Shown here piece after piece: positions 44,881-55,226 of a stretch of DNA of 64,000 nt; position 1 is the first letter of the stretch; each line of letters starts with the position of its first letter. The position numbers and the translations under genes were made by a program. This DNA is from Solwaraspora sp. WMMD792. Its GTDB lineage: Bacteria > Actinomycetota > Actinomycetes > Mycobacteriales > Micromonosporaceae. The stretch lies in NCBI RefSeq assembly GCF_029626105.1, contig NZ_JARUBH010000009.1, positions 1,240,001 through 1,304,000 of the forward strand, written 5' to 3'. The notes beneath the pieces were generated by a model. It worked only from the letters and a program-made list of their open reading frames with translations, did no database searches and was not told the DNA's origin.

Positions 44881-45995
44881 CAGCCCTCCTCGGGGTCGGT
44901 GGCGTGGGGTTTCGCGGTGTCCACCGCACTGGTGTCCACCAGCTGCGCCGCCGGCATCCTCGGCGGGTGCGGCGGGCCGGCGTGGTCCGGGCTGGCGATG
45001 CCGAGCCGTAGCACCAGGTACGGGTAGCCGAGCCCGGCGAGGATGTGCCGCAAGGTCTGCCGGGTGGCGGCCACCTCGACCGCCCCGCTCAGCGGCACCA
45101 CCGAAATGCCCAGCTCGGTCGCGGTCAGCCAGGCCGAGGAGAGCGCCTCGCCGGCGGCCAGCCAGGACGCCGGTTCGTCGTCGTCACCGAAGAGCAGGGC
45201 GTAGACGGCAGCCCGGTCGTGCCCGCCGCCGACCGGCAGAGTGCCGGCCCGGCCGAAGTCGCGTCCGGGCACCGTGGTCTGCGCGGCGCGTTCCGGCAGG
45301 ACCTCGTCGGGCAGTCCGGTGCCGGGCGGGGTGCCCAGCCCGGTCCAGTAGTCGAGCTCGCTGCGGATCTGCGGGTCCTCCGACTCGACCTCCTCCGCCC
45401 GGCTGGCCGCCGCGGCGAGCAGCATCACCTGGTCGGAGGAGAGGATCTGCAGCTGGACGCCGGCTCCGGCGGCGGCGGTGATCGCGGTGACCGCCGCGAC
45501 CGGCAGCGGCTCGTCGCTGACCGGCCGGCGGTCGGTGTGTCGCACCTGCATCGCCTGGAACATCCGGACGGTGTCGGGCTGGATCGCGATCCGTTCGGTG
45601 GGTCGCAGCACCGCCAGCAGATCCTCCTCGGCCGGGTCCGGCAACCGCTGCACCTGGGCCGTCCAACCCTGGGCGGCGAGCGCGATCCTCGCGTGGTGCA
45701 GCGCGGCACCGCAGCTGAGGATCAGCAACCGGCGGTCCGGATCGGTGGCCGGCAACTGCCGGTCCCGGGCTGCGCGCAGCTCCAGACTGTCCGGCCGGAC
45801 CCGCCAGTGCCACGGCTGGGTGTTGTGCACCGACGGCGCGTAGCCGGCGGCCGCGGCGGCCTCGGCCAGCACGGCGGCCAACGGCCGGTCGACGGTCGCG
45901 GCGTCGGCGCCGGTCACCGCCGTGTCGACGCTGGTCCCGGTTCCGATCCCGGTCCCGGTCCCGGTGCTGGTCCCCTTGGTGGTCGCCTCGTCCAT
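44880..45995 (-). CDS. Acg-type nitroreductase family protein (second)
   Basis: 371 residues, RBS AGGAGG. The N-terminus carries a Thr/Gly tract (STGTGTGIGTGTS) encoded by GGTCCC-type repeats. The family start YAPSVHNTQPWHWRVRPDSL follows at about 50, with LSSAWLTATELGISVVPLSG and YPYLVLRLGIASPDHAGPPH later. It pairs with a P-type ATPase upstream and a stress protein downstream in one operon. Confidence 0.88.
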
Positions 45996-46019
45996 CTGCT
46001 GCCTCCTGGTCAGGGTCTG

Positions 46020-48761
46020 CTACGCCGCCGGCTCGCGGCCGACGGGACGCGGGGAATCCGGACCCGAACCACGTCCGTTCCCGCTCCGGGACAGATGTAA
46101 CACCAGTGCGGGCAGTGCCGCGACAGCGGCACAGGCCGCCAACTCGGTCAGGGCCAGCGGCTCGGTGCCCAGCAGCGTGCGCAGCGGGCCGAGGTAGACC
46201 CCGGCGAGCTGCAGCAGACCCGCCCCGGCCACCGCGAAAACCAACGCCGGGTTCGCCATCCGCCGCCGGCCGCCGGCCGCCGCCGTACCCCGTTGGAGGC
46301 CTTCCGTCGCCGTGCCCCGGCGGGCCCGGACCGCGAGCGCGACGCCCAACTGGGCCAGCCCGAGGGTGACGAACACCATCGTCTGCCAGGGCCGGCCCGC
46401 GTGGTACGCGGCGACACCGGCAGCCAGGGTGACCGCTGTGATCAACGCGCCGGTGGTGAGCACCCCGGTGAGCAGGCCGGCGCCGAGCACCGACTCGGTG
46501 GGCGGTCTGGGTGGCCGACGCAGCACGTCCGGCTCGGCCGGTTCGGCGCCCAGCGCCACGCCGGGCACACCATGGGTGAGCAGGTTGATCCAGAGAATCT
46601 GACCGGGCAGCAGCGGCAGCGCCAGCCCGAACAGCGGGCCGAGCAGCATGACCGCGAGCTCGGCCACCCCACCGGCCAGCGCGTACCGCAGGAACCGCCG
46701 GACGTTGTCGTAGATTCGCCGCCCTTCACCGACGGCGGCCGCGACCGTACCGAGGTGGTCGTCGACCAGGACCAGGTCGGCCGCCTGCCGGGCGACGTCG
46801 GTACCGCCGCCCATCGCCACCCCGACGTCGGCCCGGCGCAGCGCCGGGCCGTCGTTGACCCCGTCCCCGGTCATCGCCACCACGTGTCCCTGGGCCTGCA
46901 GCGCGGCGACCACGTCGAGCTTCTGCTCCGGCTGGATGCGGGCGAACACCCGCGCCTGCTCCGGAGCGGCCGGGTCGGTGGCGACCGGGTCACCGGCGGA
47001 CCAGATCCCCAACCGGCCGCCGACGGCGGCGGCGGTTCCCGGGTGGTCTCCGGTGACCAGCAGCAGCCGGATCCCGGCGGCGGCGAAGGTCCGGGCCACG
47101 TCGGGGGCATCGGCCCGTACCGGGTCACCGATCCCGAGCAGCCCCAGCGGCCGCAACCCGCCGGGGTGGGCCAGGTCGGGCAAGGTCGTAACGACCGACG
47201 CCGCGACCGCCAGGGTCCGCAGCCCGGCGTCGGCGAGGCGTCGGGCCTGGTCGAGCAGTACGGTGAGCTGCCCGGGATCGGCGTCGGTGACCTCAGCGGT
47301 CAGCACCGTCTCCGGAGCGCCTTTGCAGACGAGCAGGTACCGGCCGTCACAGGTGCGGTGCGCCGTGGTCATCCGACGGTGGGTCTGGTCGAACGGGTGC
47401 TCGGCGACCCGGGGCCAGGCCCGGCGGATCTCGTCGGCGTCCAGACCGGTCCGGCCGGCGAAGGCGACCAGCGCGGCCTCCAACGGATCTCCGACGGCCC
47501 GCCAGTCCGGGGTGCTGCCGTTCGCCGTGCTGCCGTTCGCCGTGCCGCCGTACTGCGCGTCGCGGTCTGCGGCGTCGCCGTCCCGGTCCGGCGCGGTCAG
47601 CTCCGCGTCGTTGCACAGCAGCCCGGCGCGGGCCAGCTGCCGAAGGTCGTCCGGGGCGACACCGACCGGCACGCCGGCGGCGCCGTCGACGCTGCGGCGG
47701 ACGATCCGCCCGGTCGGCCGGTAGCCGAGCCCGTCCACGGTGTACTCGGCGACCGGGGTGACAACCCGCTGCACGGCCATCCGTCCCTCGGTGACGGTGC
47801 CGGTCTTGTCAGCGGCGACGACGGTCACCGAGCCGAGCGCCTCGACCGCCGGCAGCCGCCGTGGCACCGCACGGGCCCGGGCCATCCGGTGCGCGCCGAG
47901 CGCCAGAGCGAGGGTGACGACCGCCGGCAACGACTCGGGCACCGCCGCGACGACCAGGCTCACCGCGGTGACCGCCAGCTCGGCGACCGGCCGCCCACCG
48001 CCCAGGCCGATCAGGAACACCAGACCGGACAGCAGCACGGCGGTCGCCCCGAGCACCCGGCTCAGCCGGGTCAGCCGCAGCTGCAGCGGCGTCGGCCCGG
48101 GGCGGGTACGCCGCATCAACGCCGCGATCCGCCCCAACGCGCTGTCGGCGCCGGTCCGGGTGACGGTGCCGGTCGCCCGGCCGGCGACGACGACGGTGCC
48201 GGCGTGGGCCACGTCACCGTCGTCGCGCCGCACCGGCACCGACTCACCGGTCAACGTCGACTCGTCGCAGCGCAGCCGGGTCGCGGCGGTGAGGAGCAGG
48301 TCGGCGGGGACGATGTCGCCTGCGGTGATCTTCACCAGGTCGCCCGGCACCAGTTCAGCCGCCGGCACGACCCGGTCGACTCCGTCGCGCAGCACCCGGG
48401 CCACCGGTGCCGCCAGCCGGTCCAGGGCAGCGATCGCCCGGTCCGCCCGGACCTCCTGCACCACCCCGATGCCGGTGTTCACCACCACGACGAGCAGGAT
48501 CACCACCGTGTTCGGGTAGTCGGCGAGTGCCGTGGTGACCACCCCAGCGGCGAGCAGCAGCACGACCAGCGGGTCGCTCAGTTGGCGAACCACCCGCCGG
48601 ATCAGCCCGGCGCGGCCGGGCCCGCCCGGCACGACGTTCGGCCCGTACTCGATAACCCGCCGGGCGACCTCGGTGGCGTCCAGCCCACCCGGGTCGACCG
48701 TTGGCCCGGGATCGGCGGCAGGTACGCCCGGATCGACGATCGGTCGCGTGTCAACTGGCAC
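46020..48761 (-). CDS. P2A-type cation-transporting ATPase (CtpF-like)
   Basis: 913 residues from GTG. Cation ATPase N-terminal domain, TGES loop (171-174), M4 motif AAVPESLP (273-280), phosphorylation site DKTGTVTEG (D318), hinge MTGDGVNDGPALRRADVGVA and ten membrane helices to the C-terminus. The PESL rather than PEGL in M4 and the cluster context match CtpF of the mycobacterial DosR regulon, a Ca-type ATPase. The N domain holds an in-frame TANGSTANGSTPD repeat. It overlaps the upstream nitroreductase by 11 bp. Ion choice is inferred. Confidence 0.9.
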   Translation of the reverse strand: MPVDTRPIVDPGVPAADPGPTVDPGGLDATEVARRVIEYGPNVVPGGPGRAGLIRRVVRQLSDPLVVLLLAAGVVTTALADYPNTVVILLVVVVNTGIGVVQEVRADRAIAALDRLAAPVARVLRDGVDRVVPAAELVPGDLVKITAGDIVPADLLLTAATRLRCDESTLTGESVPVRRDDGDVAHAGTVVVAGRATGTVTRTGADSALGRIAALMRRTRPGPTPLQLRLTRLSRVLGATAVLLSGLVFLIGLGGGRPVAELAVTAVSLVVAAVPESLPAVVTLALALGAHRMARARAVPRRLPAVEALGSVTVVAADKTGTVTEGRMAVQRVVTPVAEYTVDGLGYRPTGRIVRRSVDGAAGVPVGVAPDDLRQLARAGLLCNDAELTAPDRDGDAADRDAQYGGTANGSTANGSTPDWRAVGDPLEAALVAFAGRTGLDADEIRRAWPRVAEHPFDQTHRRMTTAHRTCDGRYLLVCKGAPETVLTAEVTDADPGQLTVLLDQARRLADAGLRTLAVAASVVTTLPDLAHPGGLRPLGLLGIGDPVRADAPDVARTFAAAGIRLLLVTGDHPGTAAAVGGRLGIWSAGDPVATDPAAPEQARVFARIQPEQKLDVVAALQAQGHVVAMTGDGVNDGPALRRADVGVAMGGGTDVARQAADLVLVDDHLGTVAAAVGEGRRIYDNVRRFLRYALAGGVAELAVMLLGPLFGLALPLLPGQILWINLLTHGVPGVALGAEPAEPDVLRRPPRPPTESVLGAGLLTGVLTTGALITAVTLAAGVAAYHAGRPWQTMVFVTLGLAQLGVALAVRARRGTATEGLQRGTAAAGGRRRMANPALVFAVAGAGLLQLAGVYLGPLRTLLGTEPLALTELAACAAVAALPALVLHLSRSGNGRGSGPDSPRPVGREPAA

Positions 48762-49773
48762 CGGCCACCCCCACCGCGTCGACCGCCTGGGCCGGCGCGG
48801 GTTCGAGCAACTCGGCGAGCGGCCGGCGGGGCACCGGTGGGCTCAGCGGTCCGTAGCCGATCCGGATGATCGCCTGCGCCCGCCGTCCGTCCTGCTGGCG
48901 GCCGAGCAGGTCACGCAGCTCGGGAAACTCCAGCGGCTGGGTCAGCAGCGTGGTGGCCAGGCCGCGTACCGTCGCGGTGAGCAGCACCCGCTGCAGCGCC
49001 TGCCCGGCCCGCAACCAGTCCCGCGGGCTGTCGCCGACGGTGTACAGAACGGCGAGGACCGGATCCTCCTCGAACGCGGCGACCCGCCGTCGTGGGGCCG
49101 GCCAGACCAGTCCGAAGTCGCGCACCGGCACGGTGCGGGGGACCGGCCAGGGCCCGAAGGCCTGCGGCGGTACGCCGTCGAGCCGGCCCGGTCGGTCCCG
49201 GGTCCACCGTTCCAGCTCCGCCCAGTACGCCGGGTCGACCCGGCGGCGGTCCTCGGCGGTGCCGATCAGCGCCAGAACCGACGAGCGCATCATCGGGTCG
49301 ACGACGGCCAGCCAGCCGTGCTCGGTCCGGGCGGCGGCGACGAGTTCGTCGAGCACCTCGCCGGGCACCGCCAGGTCGGCGAACGGGCGTCGGTTGGTGC
49401 GCCGGTGCGCTACCGCCCGGGCGAGCAGCCGCACCGTCTCGTCCGTCTCGATCGGCGGTCCTACCGCGATCCGGGCCAGCAGGTCCGGATCGTCGGGTTC
49501 GGGCAGCAGCCGCATCACCGGTATCCGACCGTGGGCCAGCATCGCCACCCGCAGGTTGAACACGGCGGCGCCGACGCTGATGGTCAACTCCCGGCCGGCC
49601 GGGTCAACCAGGTCGACCTGTCGGCGCCGGTCGGCGAGCACCTCGATGCCGGTCGGGTGCGGTCGGAACCGCCACGGCTGGCTGTTGTGCACCGACGGCG
49701 CGGCGGCGGCGGCCTCCAGACAGGCCGCCATCAGCGGACCGGGCCGCCCGTTCCTGATCCATCCGGCGTTCAT
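48751..49773 (-). CDS. Acg-type nitroreductase family protein (third)
   Basis: 340 residues from ATG (GTG 36 bases earlier possible). Family start AAAPSVHNSQPWRFRPHPTG at about 25, then RRTNRRPFADLAVPGEVLDE, DWLRAGQALQRVLLTATVRG and AQAIIRIGYGPLSPPVPRRP. It heads the minus-strand five-gene operon nitroreductase, ATPase, nitroreductase, stress protein, dosS. Two DosR-like boxes lie in the promoter region it shares with the divergent cyclic-nucleotide-domain gene. Confidence 0.88.
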   Translation of the reverse strand: MNAGWIRNGRPGPLMAACLEAAAAAPSVHNSQPWRFRPHPTGIEVLADRRRQVDLVDPAGRELTISVGAAVFNLRVAMLAHGRIPVMRLLPEPDDPDLLARIAVGPPIETDETVRLLARAVAHRRTNRRPFADLAVPGEVLDELVAAARTEHGWLAVVDPMMRSSVLALIGTAEDRRRVDPAYWAELERWTRDRPGRLDGVPPQAFGPWPVPRTVPVRDFGLVWPAPRRRVAAFEEDPVLAVLYTVGDSPRDWLRAGQALQRVLLTATVRGLATTLLTQPLEFPELRDLLGRQQDGRRAQAIIRIGYGPLSPPVPRRPLAELLEPAPAQAVDAVGVAGAS

Positions 49774-49885
49774 CGCCGCCCACCACCCTTTCCGCACGTC
49801 ACGCCTCACTCGGTTCCACTCTCACCCGGTTCCACTCTCGTCCGGATCGGTCCGGCGGGGCAGGGGCGTTGCGCCGCTTACCTAC

Positions 49886-49899
49886 GGGCACTGCGTCCC
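49886..49899. promoter_or_regulatory. DosR-like box A (operon promoter)
   Basis: GGGCACTGCGTCCC keeps the GGG(N)6GTCCC frame. It lies 113 bp upstream of the nitroreductase start and 92 bp upstream of the divergent gene's ATG. Confidence 0.45.
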
Positions 49900-49907
49900 G
49901 CCCGGGC

Positions 49908-49921
49908 GGGACCTCCGACCC
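49908..49921. promoter_or_regulatory. DosR-like box B (operon promoter)
   Basis: GGGACCTCCGACCC matches GGGAC and CCC of the consensus but has A for T in the second half. Box A to box B spacing is 22 bp (two helical turns), the phase seen for paired DosR sites. It could serve either divergent gene. Confidence 0.4.
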
Positions 49922-49991
49922 TGTTGCCCAGGGCGGACCGTCGGCTGCGATGGATGTCCGTGGTACGTGTCCGTGAGCGGACGGAGGAGCG

Positions 49992-50525
49992 ATGATCCGG
50001 ACCATCGATCTGCTCGACGCCCACCCGTTCCTGGCCGACCTGCCCCGGCCCTGGCTGGAGCGGCTGTCGTACCAGGCGCGCCCCGGGGTCCGGCACAGCG
50101 GGCAGCAGATCTTCCAGCAGGGGCGGACGGCGGACCGGTTCTGGCTGCTGCGGACCGGGCAGGTGGTGTTGAACTTCCAGGTGCCGGGCCGTGGCGAGAT
50201 CGACATCGAGACGGTTGCAGCCGGGAGCGTGCTGGGCTGGTCGTGGCTGTTTCCGCCGTACCGCTGGGAGTTCGGGGCGGTGGCGGTGGACCAGACCCTG
50301 ACGATCGAGTTCGACGCGGCCGGTACCCGTCGGTTGATCAGCCAGGACGACGCCCTGGGCCGGGAGCTGACCACCCGATTCATGCGGGTCGTGGTCGACC
50401 GGTTGCACGCCGCCCGGACCCGGCTCACCGAGCTGTACGCCTATCCGCCAGCCATCGACGAGGATCCGTCCCGACCGGCCGCTGACGTGGATCCGGCCGG
50501 CCGCCGGCCCGGTCGCGACAGGTGA
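49992..50525 (+). CDS. Cyclic-nucleotide-binding-domain protein without HTH
   Basis: 177 residues, start with GGAGGAGCG. Residues about 15-130 are a Crp/Fnr-type sensor domain (HPFLADLPRPWLERLSYQAR, QIFQQGRTADRFWLLRTGQV, VLGWSWLFPPYRWEFGAVAV). The dimer helix follows (LGRELTTRFMRVVVDRLHAA), but the protein then ends in a Pro/Arg tail with no helix-turn-helix. It may form dimers with a full Crp or act as a ligand-responsive partner. Position opposite the Dos operon places it in the same response. Confidence 0.8.
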   Translation: MIRTIDLLDAHPFLADLPRPWLERLSYQARPGVRHSGQQIFQQGRTADRFWLLRTGQVVLNFQVPGRGEIDIETVAAGSVLGWSWLFPPYRWEFGAVAVDQTLTIEFDAAGTRRLISQDDALGRELTTRFMRVVVDRLHAARTRLTELYAYPPAIDEDPSRPAADVDPAGRRPGRDR

Positions 50526-50558
50526 TGGTCGCGACGGGTGATGGTCGCGACGAAGTGA
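50511..50558 (+). repeat. 16-bp triplicate repeat across the stop of the cyclic-nucleotide-domain gene
   Basis: GGTCGCGACAGGTGAT-type units start at 50511, 50527 and 50543. The first holds the TGA stop (50523-50525). Confidence 0.85.
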
Positions 50559-50767
50559 CCGGTCGGTAATCGGACCCGGTGTGCGAACGCCTGCGGTGGG
50601 GTGGTCGTTGGAAGCGTGTCCGCCTAGCCGGAGCTCAGGGCGCGGTACAGCATGATGCGTTGTCTCGACAGGCATCGATTCAGCTGATGGGGTGACGGGC
50701 CGGCTCACGGACGTCCCCGCTGCGTGCTGCCGTCTCGGCTGGCCGCCACCACGTCGAGAGGAGACAG

Positions 50768-52078
50768 ATGAGCATCGAGTACGTCGCCCGGCAACTGCCC
50801 GTGGTCGTGATCGGCGCCGGCCCGGTGGGACTGGCCGCCGCCGCCCACCTCGCCGGGCACCGGGTCCCGTCGCTGGTGCTGGAAGCGGGCGCCGCCGCCG
50901 GTGCCGCGATCCGCAACTGGCAGCATGTACGGCTGTTCAGCAGCTGGCGGGACAACATCGACCCGGTTGCCGGCCGACTGCTCGACGCCGCCGGCTGGTC
51001 GGTACCCGAACCCGGGCACCACCCGACCGGGGCCGAACTGATCGAGGAGTACCTGCTGCCGCTGGCGAAGCTGCCAGTGCTGGCCGACCGGATCCGCTAC
51101 GGCACCCGGGTCACCGGGATCACCCGGCTCGGCGTCGACCGGCTGCGCGGCCCCGGACGCGTCGACGCGCCGTTCGTGGCCCGCCTGGCCGACGGCACCG
51201 AACAGCTCGCCCGCGCCGTCGTCGACGCGTCGGGGACCTGGGACACCCCCAACCATCTGGGTGGCGAGGGCCTGCCGGCGCTCGGCGAGCCGGCCGCAGC
51301 CGCACATCTCGACTTCGCCCTGCCCGATGTGCTCGGCGTCGACCGGGCGGCACATGCCGGCCGGCACACCGTCGTGGTGGGCGCCGGACACTCGGCCGCC
51401 AACACCCTGCTCGACCTGATCGAGCTGGCCGACCAGCAGCCTGGCACCCGGATCACCTGGGCGGTCCGTCGGGTCACCGCCGATCCGATCTTCGCCCCGG
51501 GTGCCGCCGACGCGTTGCCGGCACGCGGGGCGATCGGCACCCGGCTGCGCCAACTGGTCGACGTCGGTCGGATCGCCCTGGAGACCGGATTCGTCACGCA
51601 CCGGGTGGAGCAGCTGTCCGACCTTGGCCCGGTCCGGCTGTCCAGCCGCGACGGGCGGACCGTCGTCGCCGACCGGGTGGTGGTCGCCACCGGGTTCCGT
51701 GCCGACCACCGGCTCGCCGGCGAGCTCCGCCTCGACCTGGACCCGGTGCTCGGCACCAGCCGTGGCCTGGCCACTCTGCTCGACCCCGGGCCGGCCCGGG
51801 GGTGGTCGGCGCCGGCACCCGGAGTCGACGAGCTGCGCCATCCCGAGCCGGGCTACTTCGTCGTCGGCATCAAGAGCTACGGCCGGGCGTCGGCCTTCCT
51901 GATGGCCACCGGCTACCGCCAGGTCCGGCAGATCGCCGCCGAACTGGCCGCCGCACCGGTCAGGTCGGCGGCCGGCGGCGGCTGGCGTGGCGGCACCCAC
52001 CGGTTCCGCTGGTCACCGGCGTGGCGGGCCGACCGCCCGGTCGCCGTGGCCTACGGCGACCAGGTCGGAAGCCGGTGA
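50768..52078 (+). CDS. FAD/NAD(P)-dependent oxidoreductase (flavin-monooxygenase/thioredoxin-reductase-like)
   Basis: 436 residues, RBS GAGAGGAGACAG. FAD site VVVIGAGPVGLAAAAHLAGH (about 11-30), ARAVVDASGTWDTPN near 150, NADPH site HTVVVGAGHSAANTLLDLIE near 198, and ATGFRADHRLAGEL near 305. The layout is that of flavoprotein hydroxylases and NAD(P)-binding amine oxidase-like proteins; the electron acceptor is unknown. There is no CxxC redox pair. It is the only enzyme of the island on the plus strand here. Confidence 0.8.
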   Translation: MSIEYVARQLPVVVIGAGPVGLAAAAHLAGHRVPSLVLEAGAAAGAAIRNWQHVRLFSSWRDNIDPVAGRLLDAAGWSVPEPGHHPTGAELIEEYLLPLAKLPVLADRIRYGTRVTGITRLGVDRLRGPGRVDAPFVARLADGTEQLARAVVDASGTWDTPNHLGGEGLPALGEPAAAAHLDFALPDVLGVDRAAHAGRHTVVVGAGHSAANTLLDLIELADQQPGTRITWAVRRVTADPIFAPGAADALPARGAIGTRLRQLVDVGRIALETGFVTHRVEQLSDLGPVRLSSRDGRTVVADRVVVATGFRADHRLAGELRLDLDPVLGTSRGLATLLDPGPARGWSAPAPGVDELRHPEPGYFVVGIKSYGRASAFLMATGYRQVRQIAAELAAAPVRSAAGGGWRGGTHRFRWSPAWRADRPVAVAYGDQVGSR

Positions 52079-52110
52079 GCCCGGTGGTCGGGTAGCGCCG
52101 GTGGCCCGGT

Positions 52111-52161
52111 CAGTAGCCGGTAGGTCTCAGCGGCCGGTAAGTCTCAGTAGACGGTGAGCCC
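52111..52161 (-). repeat. 17-bp triplicate repeat across the activase stop codon
   Basis: Units CAGTAGCCGGTAGGTCT, CAGCGGCCGGTAAGTCT and CAGTAGACGGTGAGCCC start at 52111, 52128 and 52145. The last encodes the activase C-terminus. Confidence 0.8.
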
Positions 52162-52875
52162 GTGGTCGCGGAACTGCCCCCGGACCCGGTCCAGCAGCGC
52201 GTCGTCCGGCGGTGTCGTCGCCGCCAGCGGAAACTCCAGACCCAGCTCGGCGTACTTGTGCGCGCCCAGCCGGTGGAACGGCAGCACGTCGACCCGCTGC
52301 ACCGTCGGCAGGCCGGCCGCCACCTCGGCCACCCCGGCCACGTTCGACTCGGCGTCGGTGAGCCCCGGCACCAGCACGAACCGGACCCAGATCGGGGTGC
52401 CCCGGTCGGCCAGCCGCCGGGCGAACCGCAGCGTCGGGTCGAGCCGCCCGGTGCGGGTCACCCGGCGGTAGGTCAGCGGATCGGACGACTTGATGTCCAG
52501 CAGCACCAGGTCGGTGGCGTCCAGCAGCGCGTCGTCAGCGCGGGCGCCGAGGAACCCGGAAGTGTCCAGCGCGGTGTGCAGCCCGGCGTCGTGGCACCGG
52601 CGCAGCACCGCGCGGACGAAGTCCGGCTGCATCAGCGGCTCCCCGCCGCTGAGCGTCACCCCGCCACCGGCGACCGAGATGAACCGCTGGTAGCGCAGTA
52701 CCTGCGCGACCAGCGCGTCGTCGGTGGTCGGGGTGCCGGCGCGCCGGAACCAGGTGTCCGGGCTGTGGCAGAACTGGCAGCGCAGCGGACAGCCGGCGAG
52801 GAACGCGACGAACCGCGTACCGGGGCCGTCCACCCCGATCGACACGTCGTACGAGTGGACCGCCCCGGTGGTCAC
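52144..52875 (-). CDS. pflA: Pyruvate formate-lyase activating enzyme
   Basis: 243 residues from GTG. Radical-SAM cluster motif CPLRCQFC (CxxxCxxC, about 29-36), then HSPDTWF and the SAM-binding GGGVTLSGGEPLMQPDF. It installs the glycyl radical on pyruvate formate-lyase under anaerobic conditions. It is one base after the lyase stop, so both belong to one operon. Confidence 0.95.
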   Translation of the reverse strand: MTTGAVHSYDVSIGVDGPGTRFVAFLAGCPLRCQFCHSPDTWFRRAGTPTTDDALVAQVLRYQRFISVAGGGVTLSGGEPLMQPDFVRAVLRRCHDAGLHTALDTSGFLGARADDALLDATDLVLLDIKSSDPLTYRRVTRTGRLDPTLRFARRLADRGTPIWVRFVLVPGLTDAESNVAGVAEVAAGLPTVQRVDVLPFHRLGAHKYAELGLEFPLAATTPPDDALLDRVRGQFRDHGLTVY

Positions 52876-52876
52876 C

Positions 52877-55120
52877 TCACAGCCCTCCGTGGAACGTCCG
52901 GGAGATGACGTCGCGCTGCTGCTCGGCGGTGAGCCGCACGAAGTTCACCGCGTACCCGCTGACCCGGATGGTCAGCTGCGGGTACCGCTCCGGGTGCGCC
53001 ATTGCGTCCTCCAGCGTGGCCCGGTCCAACACGTTGACGTTGAGGTGGAAGCCGCCGGCGTCGGTGTAGCCGTCCAGCACGCCGACCAGGTTCGCCACCC
53101 GTTCCGCCGGGGTGCGCCCCAGGCCCGCCGGGGTCACCGTGGTGGTCAGCGAGATGCCGTCGCGGGCGCAGTCGTACGGCAGCTTCGCCACCGACATCGC
53201 CGCGGCCACCAGCCCGTGCCGGTCCCGGCCGTTCATCGGGTTGGCGCCCGGGGCGAACGGTTCGCCGGCCCGCCGGCCGTCCGGGGTGTGCCCGGTGTGC
53301 TTGCCGTACACCACGTTCGAGGTGATGGTCAGCACCGACAGGCTGTGCTCGGCCTCGCGGTAGGCCGGCTGCCGGCGCAGCTTCGCCATGAACGTCTCGA
53401 CCAGCCAGACCGCGATCTCGTCCACCCGGTCGTCGTTGTTGCCGAAGGCCGGGTAGTCGCCGTCGACCACGTAGTCGACCACCAGTCCGGTTTCGTCACG
53501 CAGCACCTTGACCCGGGCGTACCGGATCGCCGACAGGCTGTCGGCGGCCACCGACAGGCCGGCGATCCCGCAGGCCAGGAACCGGTGCACCGGGTAGTCG
53601 TGCAGCGCCATCTGCAACCGTTCGTACGCGTACCGGTCGTGCATGTGGTGGATGACGTTGAGCGCGGTGACGTAGGTGGCGGCCAGCCAGTCCAACGTCC
53701 GGTCGAAGGCCGCGAGAACCTCGTCGTAGTCGAGGATCTCCCCGCCGACCGGCTGACTCACCGGGGCGATCTGCTCGCCGGTGACCTCGTCGCGGCCGCC
53801 GTTGATCGCGTACAGCAGGGCCTTGGCCAGGTTCGCCCGGGCCCCGAAGAACTGCATGTCCCGGCCGAGGCGCATCGCCGACACGCAGCAGGCGATCGCG
53901 GTGTCGTCGTCGTACCAGGACCGCAGCGTGTCGTCGTTCTCGTACTGGATGGCGCTGGTGTCCAGCGACACCTGGGCACAGAACTTCTTGAATCCCTCGG
54001 GCAGCGCGGGCGACCAGAGCACGGTCAGGTTCGGCTCCGGCGCCGGTCCCAGGTTGTAGAGCGTCTGCAGGTAGCGGAACGTGGTCCGGGTGACCAGGGT
54101 CCGCCCGTCGGTGCCGGTCCCGCCGAGGGACTCGGTCACCCAGGTGGGGTCGCCGGAGAAGAGCTCGTCGTACTCGGGGGTGCGCAGGAAGCGGATGATC
54201 CGCAACTTGATCACAAAGTCGTCGACCAGCTCCTGCGCGGCCAGCTCGGTCAGCTGCCCGGAGTCGATGTCGCGCTGCAGGTAGACGTCGAGGAACGTGG
54301 CGGTCCGGCCGAGCGACATCGCCGCGCCGTTCTGTTCCTTGCAGGCGGCCAGGTAGGCGAAGTAAAGCCATTGGACCGCCTCTCGGGCGTCGGCGGCGGG
54401 CCGGGTCACGTCGTAGCCGTACGCCGCGGCCATCTCGACCAGTTCACCGAGCGCCCGGATCTGCTCGGCCAACTCCGCCCGGTCGCGGATCACATCGTCG
54501 GTGGACGGGACCAGGTCCAGCGCCTCGCGCTGCGCCCGGCGGTCGGCGATCAGCCGGTCCACCCCGTACAGGGCGACCCGCCGATAGTCACCGATGATCC
54601 GCCCCCGCCCGTAGGCGTCCGGCAGCCCGGTGACGATGTGCGAGCGACGGGCCCGCAGCACGTCGGCCGGGTAGGCGTCGAAGACGGCGTCGTTGTGGGT
54701 CTTGCGGTACGTGGTGAAGATCCGGTGCACCTGTGGGTCGGCCGGGTAGCCGTACGCCGCGAGGGCGTTCTCCACCATCCGCAGCCCGCCGTGCGGCATG
54801 ATCGCCCGACGCAGCGGCGCGTCGGTCTGCAGGCCGACGATCAGCTCGCGGTCCTTGTCGATGTAGCCGGGAGCATGCGCGGTGATAGTGGACGGCGTGG
54901 TGGCGTCGATGTCGTAGACGCCACGACGGCGTTCCTCGACGAACATGTCCCGTAGCCGGTCCCATACCGCCCGGGTCCGGTCGGTCGGGCCGGTCAGGAA
55001 CCCGGCGTCGCCGGTGTACGGCGTGTAGTTGGCCTGGACGAAGGCGGCCACGTCGATCGTGTCCCGCCACCGTCGTCCCTGGAAGGTCCGCCACGGATCG
55101 TGGATCTGCTCGGCGAACAC
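52877..55120 (-). CDS. pflB: Formate C-acetyltransferase (pyruvate formate-lyase)
   Basis: 747 residues from GTG, normal PflB length. Active-site cysteines AIACCVSAM (C411-C412) and the radical motif [10 protein letters not shown] with Gly722 are intact, so the enzyme should work. It converts pyruvate and CoA to acetyl-CoA and formate without oxygen or NADH. An anaerobic glycyl-radical enzyme in an otherwise aerobic actinomycete is notable. It is downstream of two stress proteins and the HTH regulator, and a hairpin separates them (55144-55171). Confidence 0.95.
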   Translation of the reverse strand: MFAEQIHDPWRTFQGRRWRDTIDVAAFVQANYTPYTGDAGFLTGPTDRTRAVWDRLRDMFVEERRRGVYDIDATTPSTITAHAPGYIDKDRELIVGLQTDAPLRRAIMPHGGLRMVENALAAYGYPADPQVHRIFTTYRKTHNDAVFDAYPADVLRARRSHIVTGLPDAYGRGRIIGDYRRVALYGVDRLIADRRAQREALDLVPSTDDVIRDRAELAEQIRALGELVEMAAAYGYDVTRPAADAREAVQWLYFAYLAACKEQNGAAMSLGRTATFLDVYLQRDIDSGQLTELAAQELVDDFVIKLRIIRFLRTPEYDELFSGDPTWVTESLGGTGTDGRTLVTRTTFRYLQTLYNLGPAPEPNLTVLWSPALPEGFKKFCAQVSLDTSAIQYENDDTLRSWYDDDTAIACCVSAMRLGRDMQFFGARANLAKALLYAINGGRDEVTGEQIAPVSQPVGGEILDYDEVLAAFDRTLDWLAATYVTALNVIHHMHDRYAYERLQMALHDYPVHRFLACGIAGLSVAADSLSAIRYARVKVLRDETGLVVDYVVDGDYPAFGNNDDRVDEIAVWLVETFMAKLRRQPAYREAEHSLSVLTITSNVVYGKHTGHTPDGRRAGEPFAPGANPMNGRDRHGLVAAAMSVAKLPYDCARDGISLTTTVTPAGLGRTPAERVANLVGVLDGYTDAGGFHLNVNVLDRATLEDAMAHPERYPQLTIRVSGYAVNFVRLTAEQQRDVISRTFHGGL

Positions 55121-55143
55121 GTCAGCCTCCAGTGGGTGGAAGG

Positions 55144-55171
55144 CCCGGCGGGTCGGGGACGGCCCGCCGGG
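55144..55171 (-). terminator. Hairpin between stress protein and pflB
   Basis: CCCGGCGGG and CCCGCCGGG form a 9-bp stem. It is followed toward the stress-protein stop by two copies of GGGTGGTCGTCGGCGCG (55173 and 55205). It may attenuate read-through into pflB rather than stop it fully. Confidence 0.5.
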
Positions 55172-55226
55172 CGGGTGGTCGTCGGCGCGGTAGGCGTCGG
55201 CGGGGGGTGGTCGTCGGCGCGCGGGC

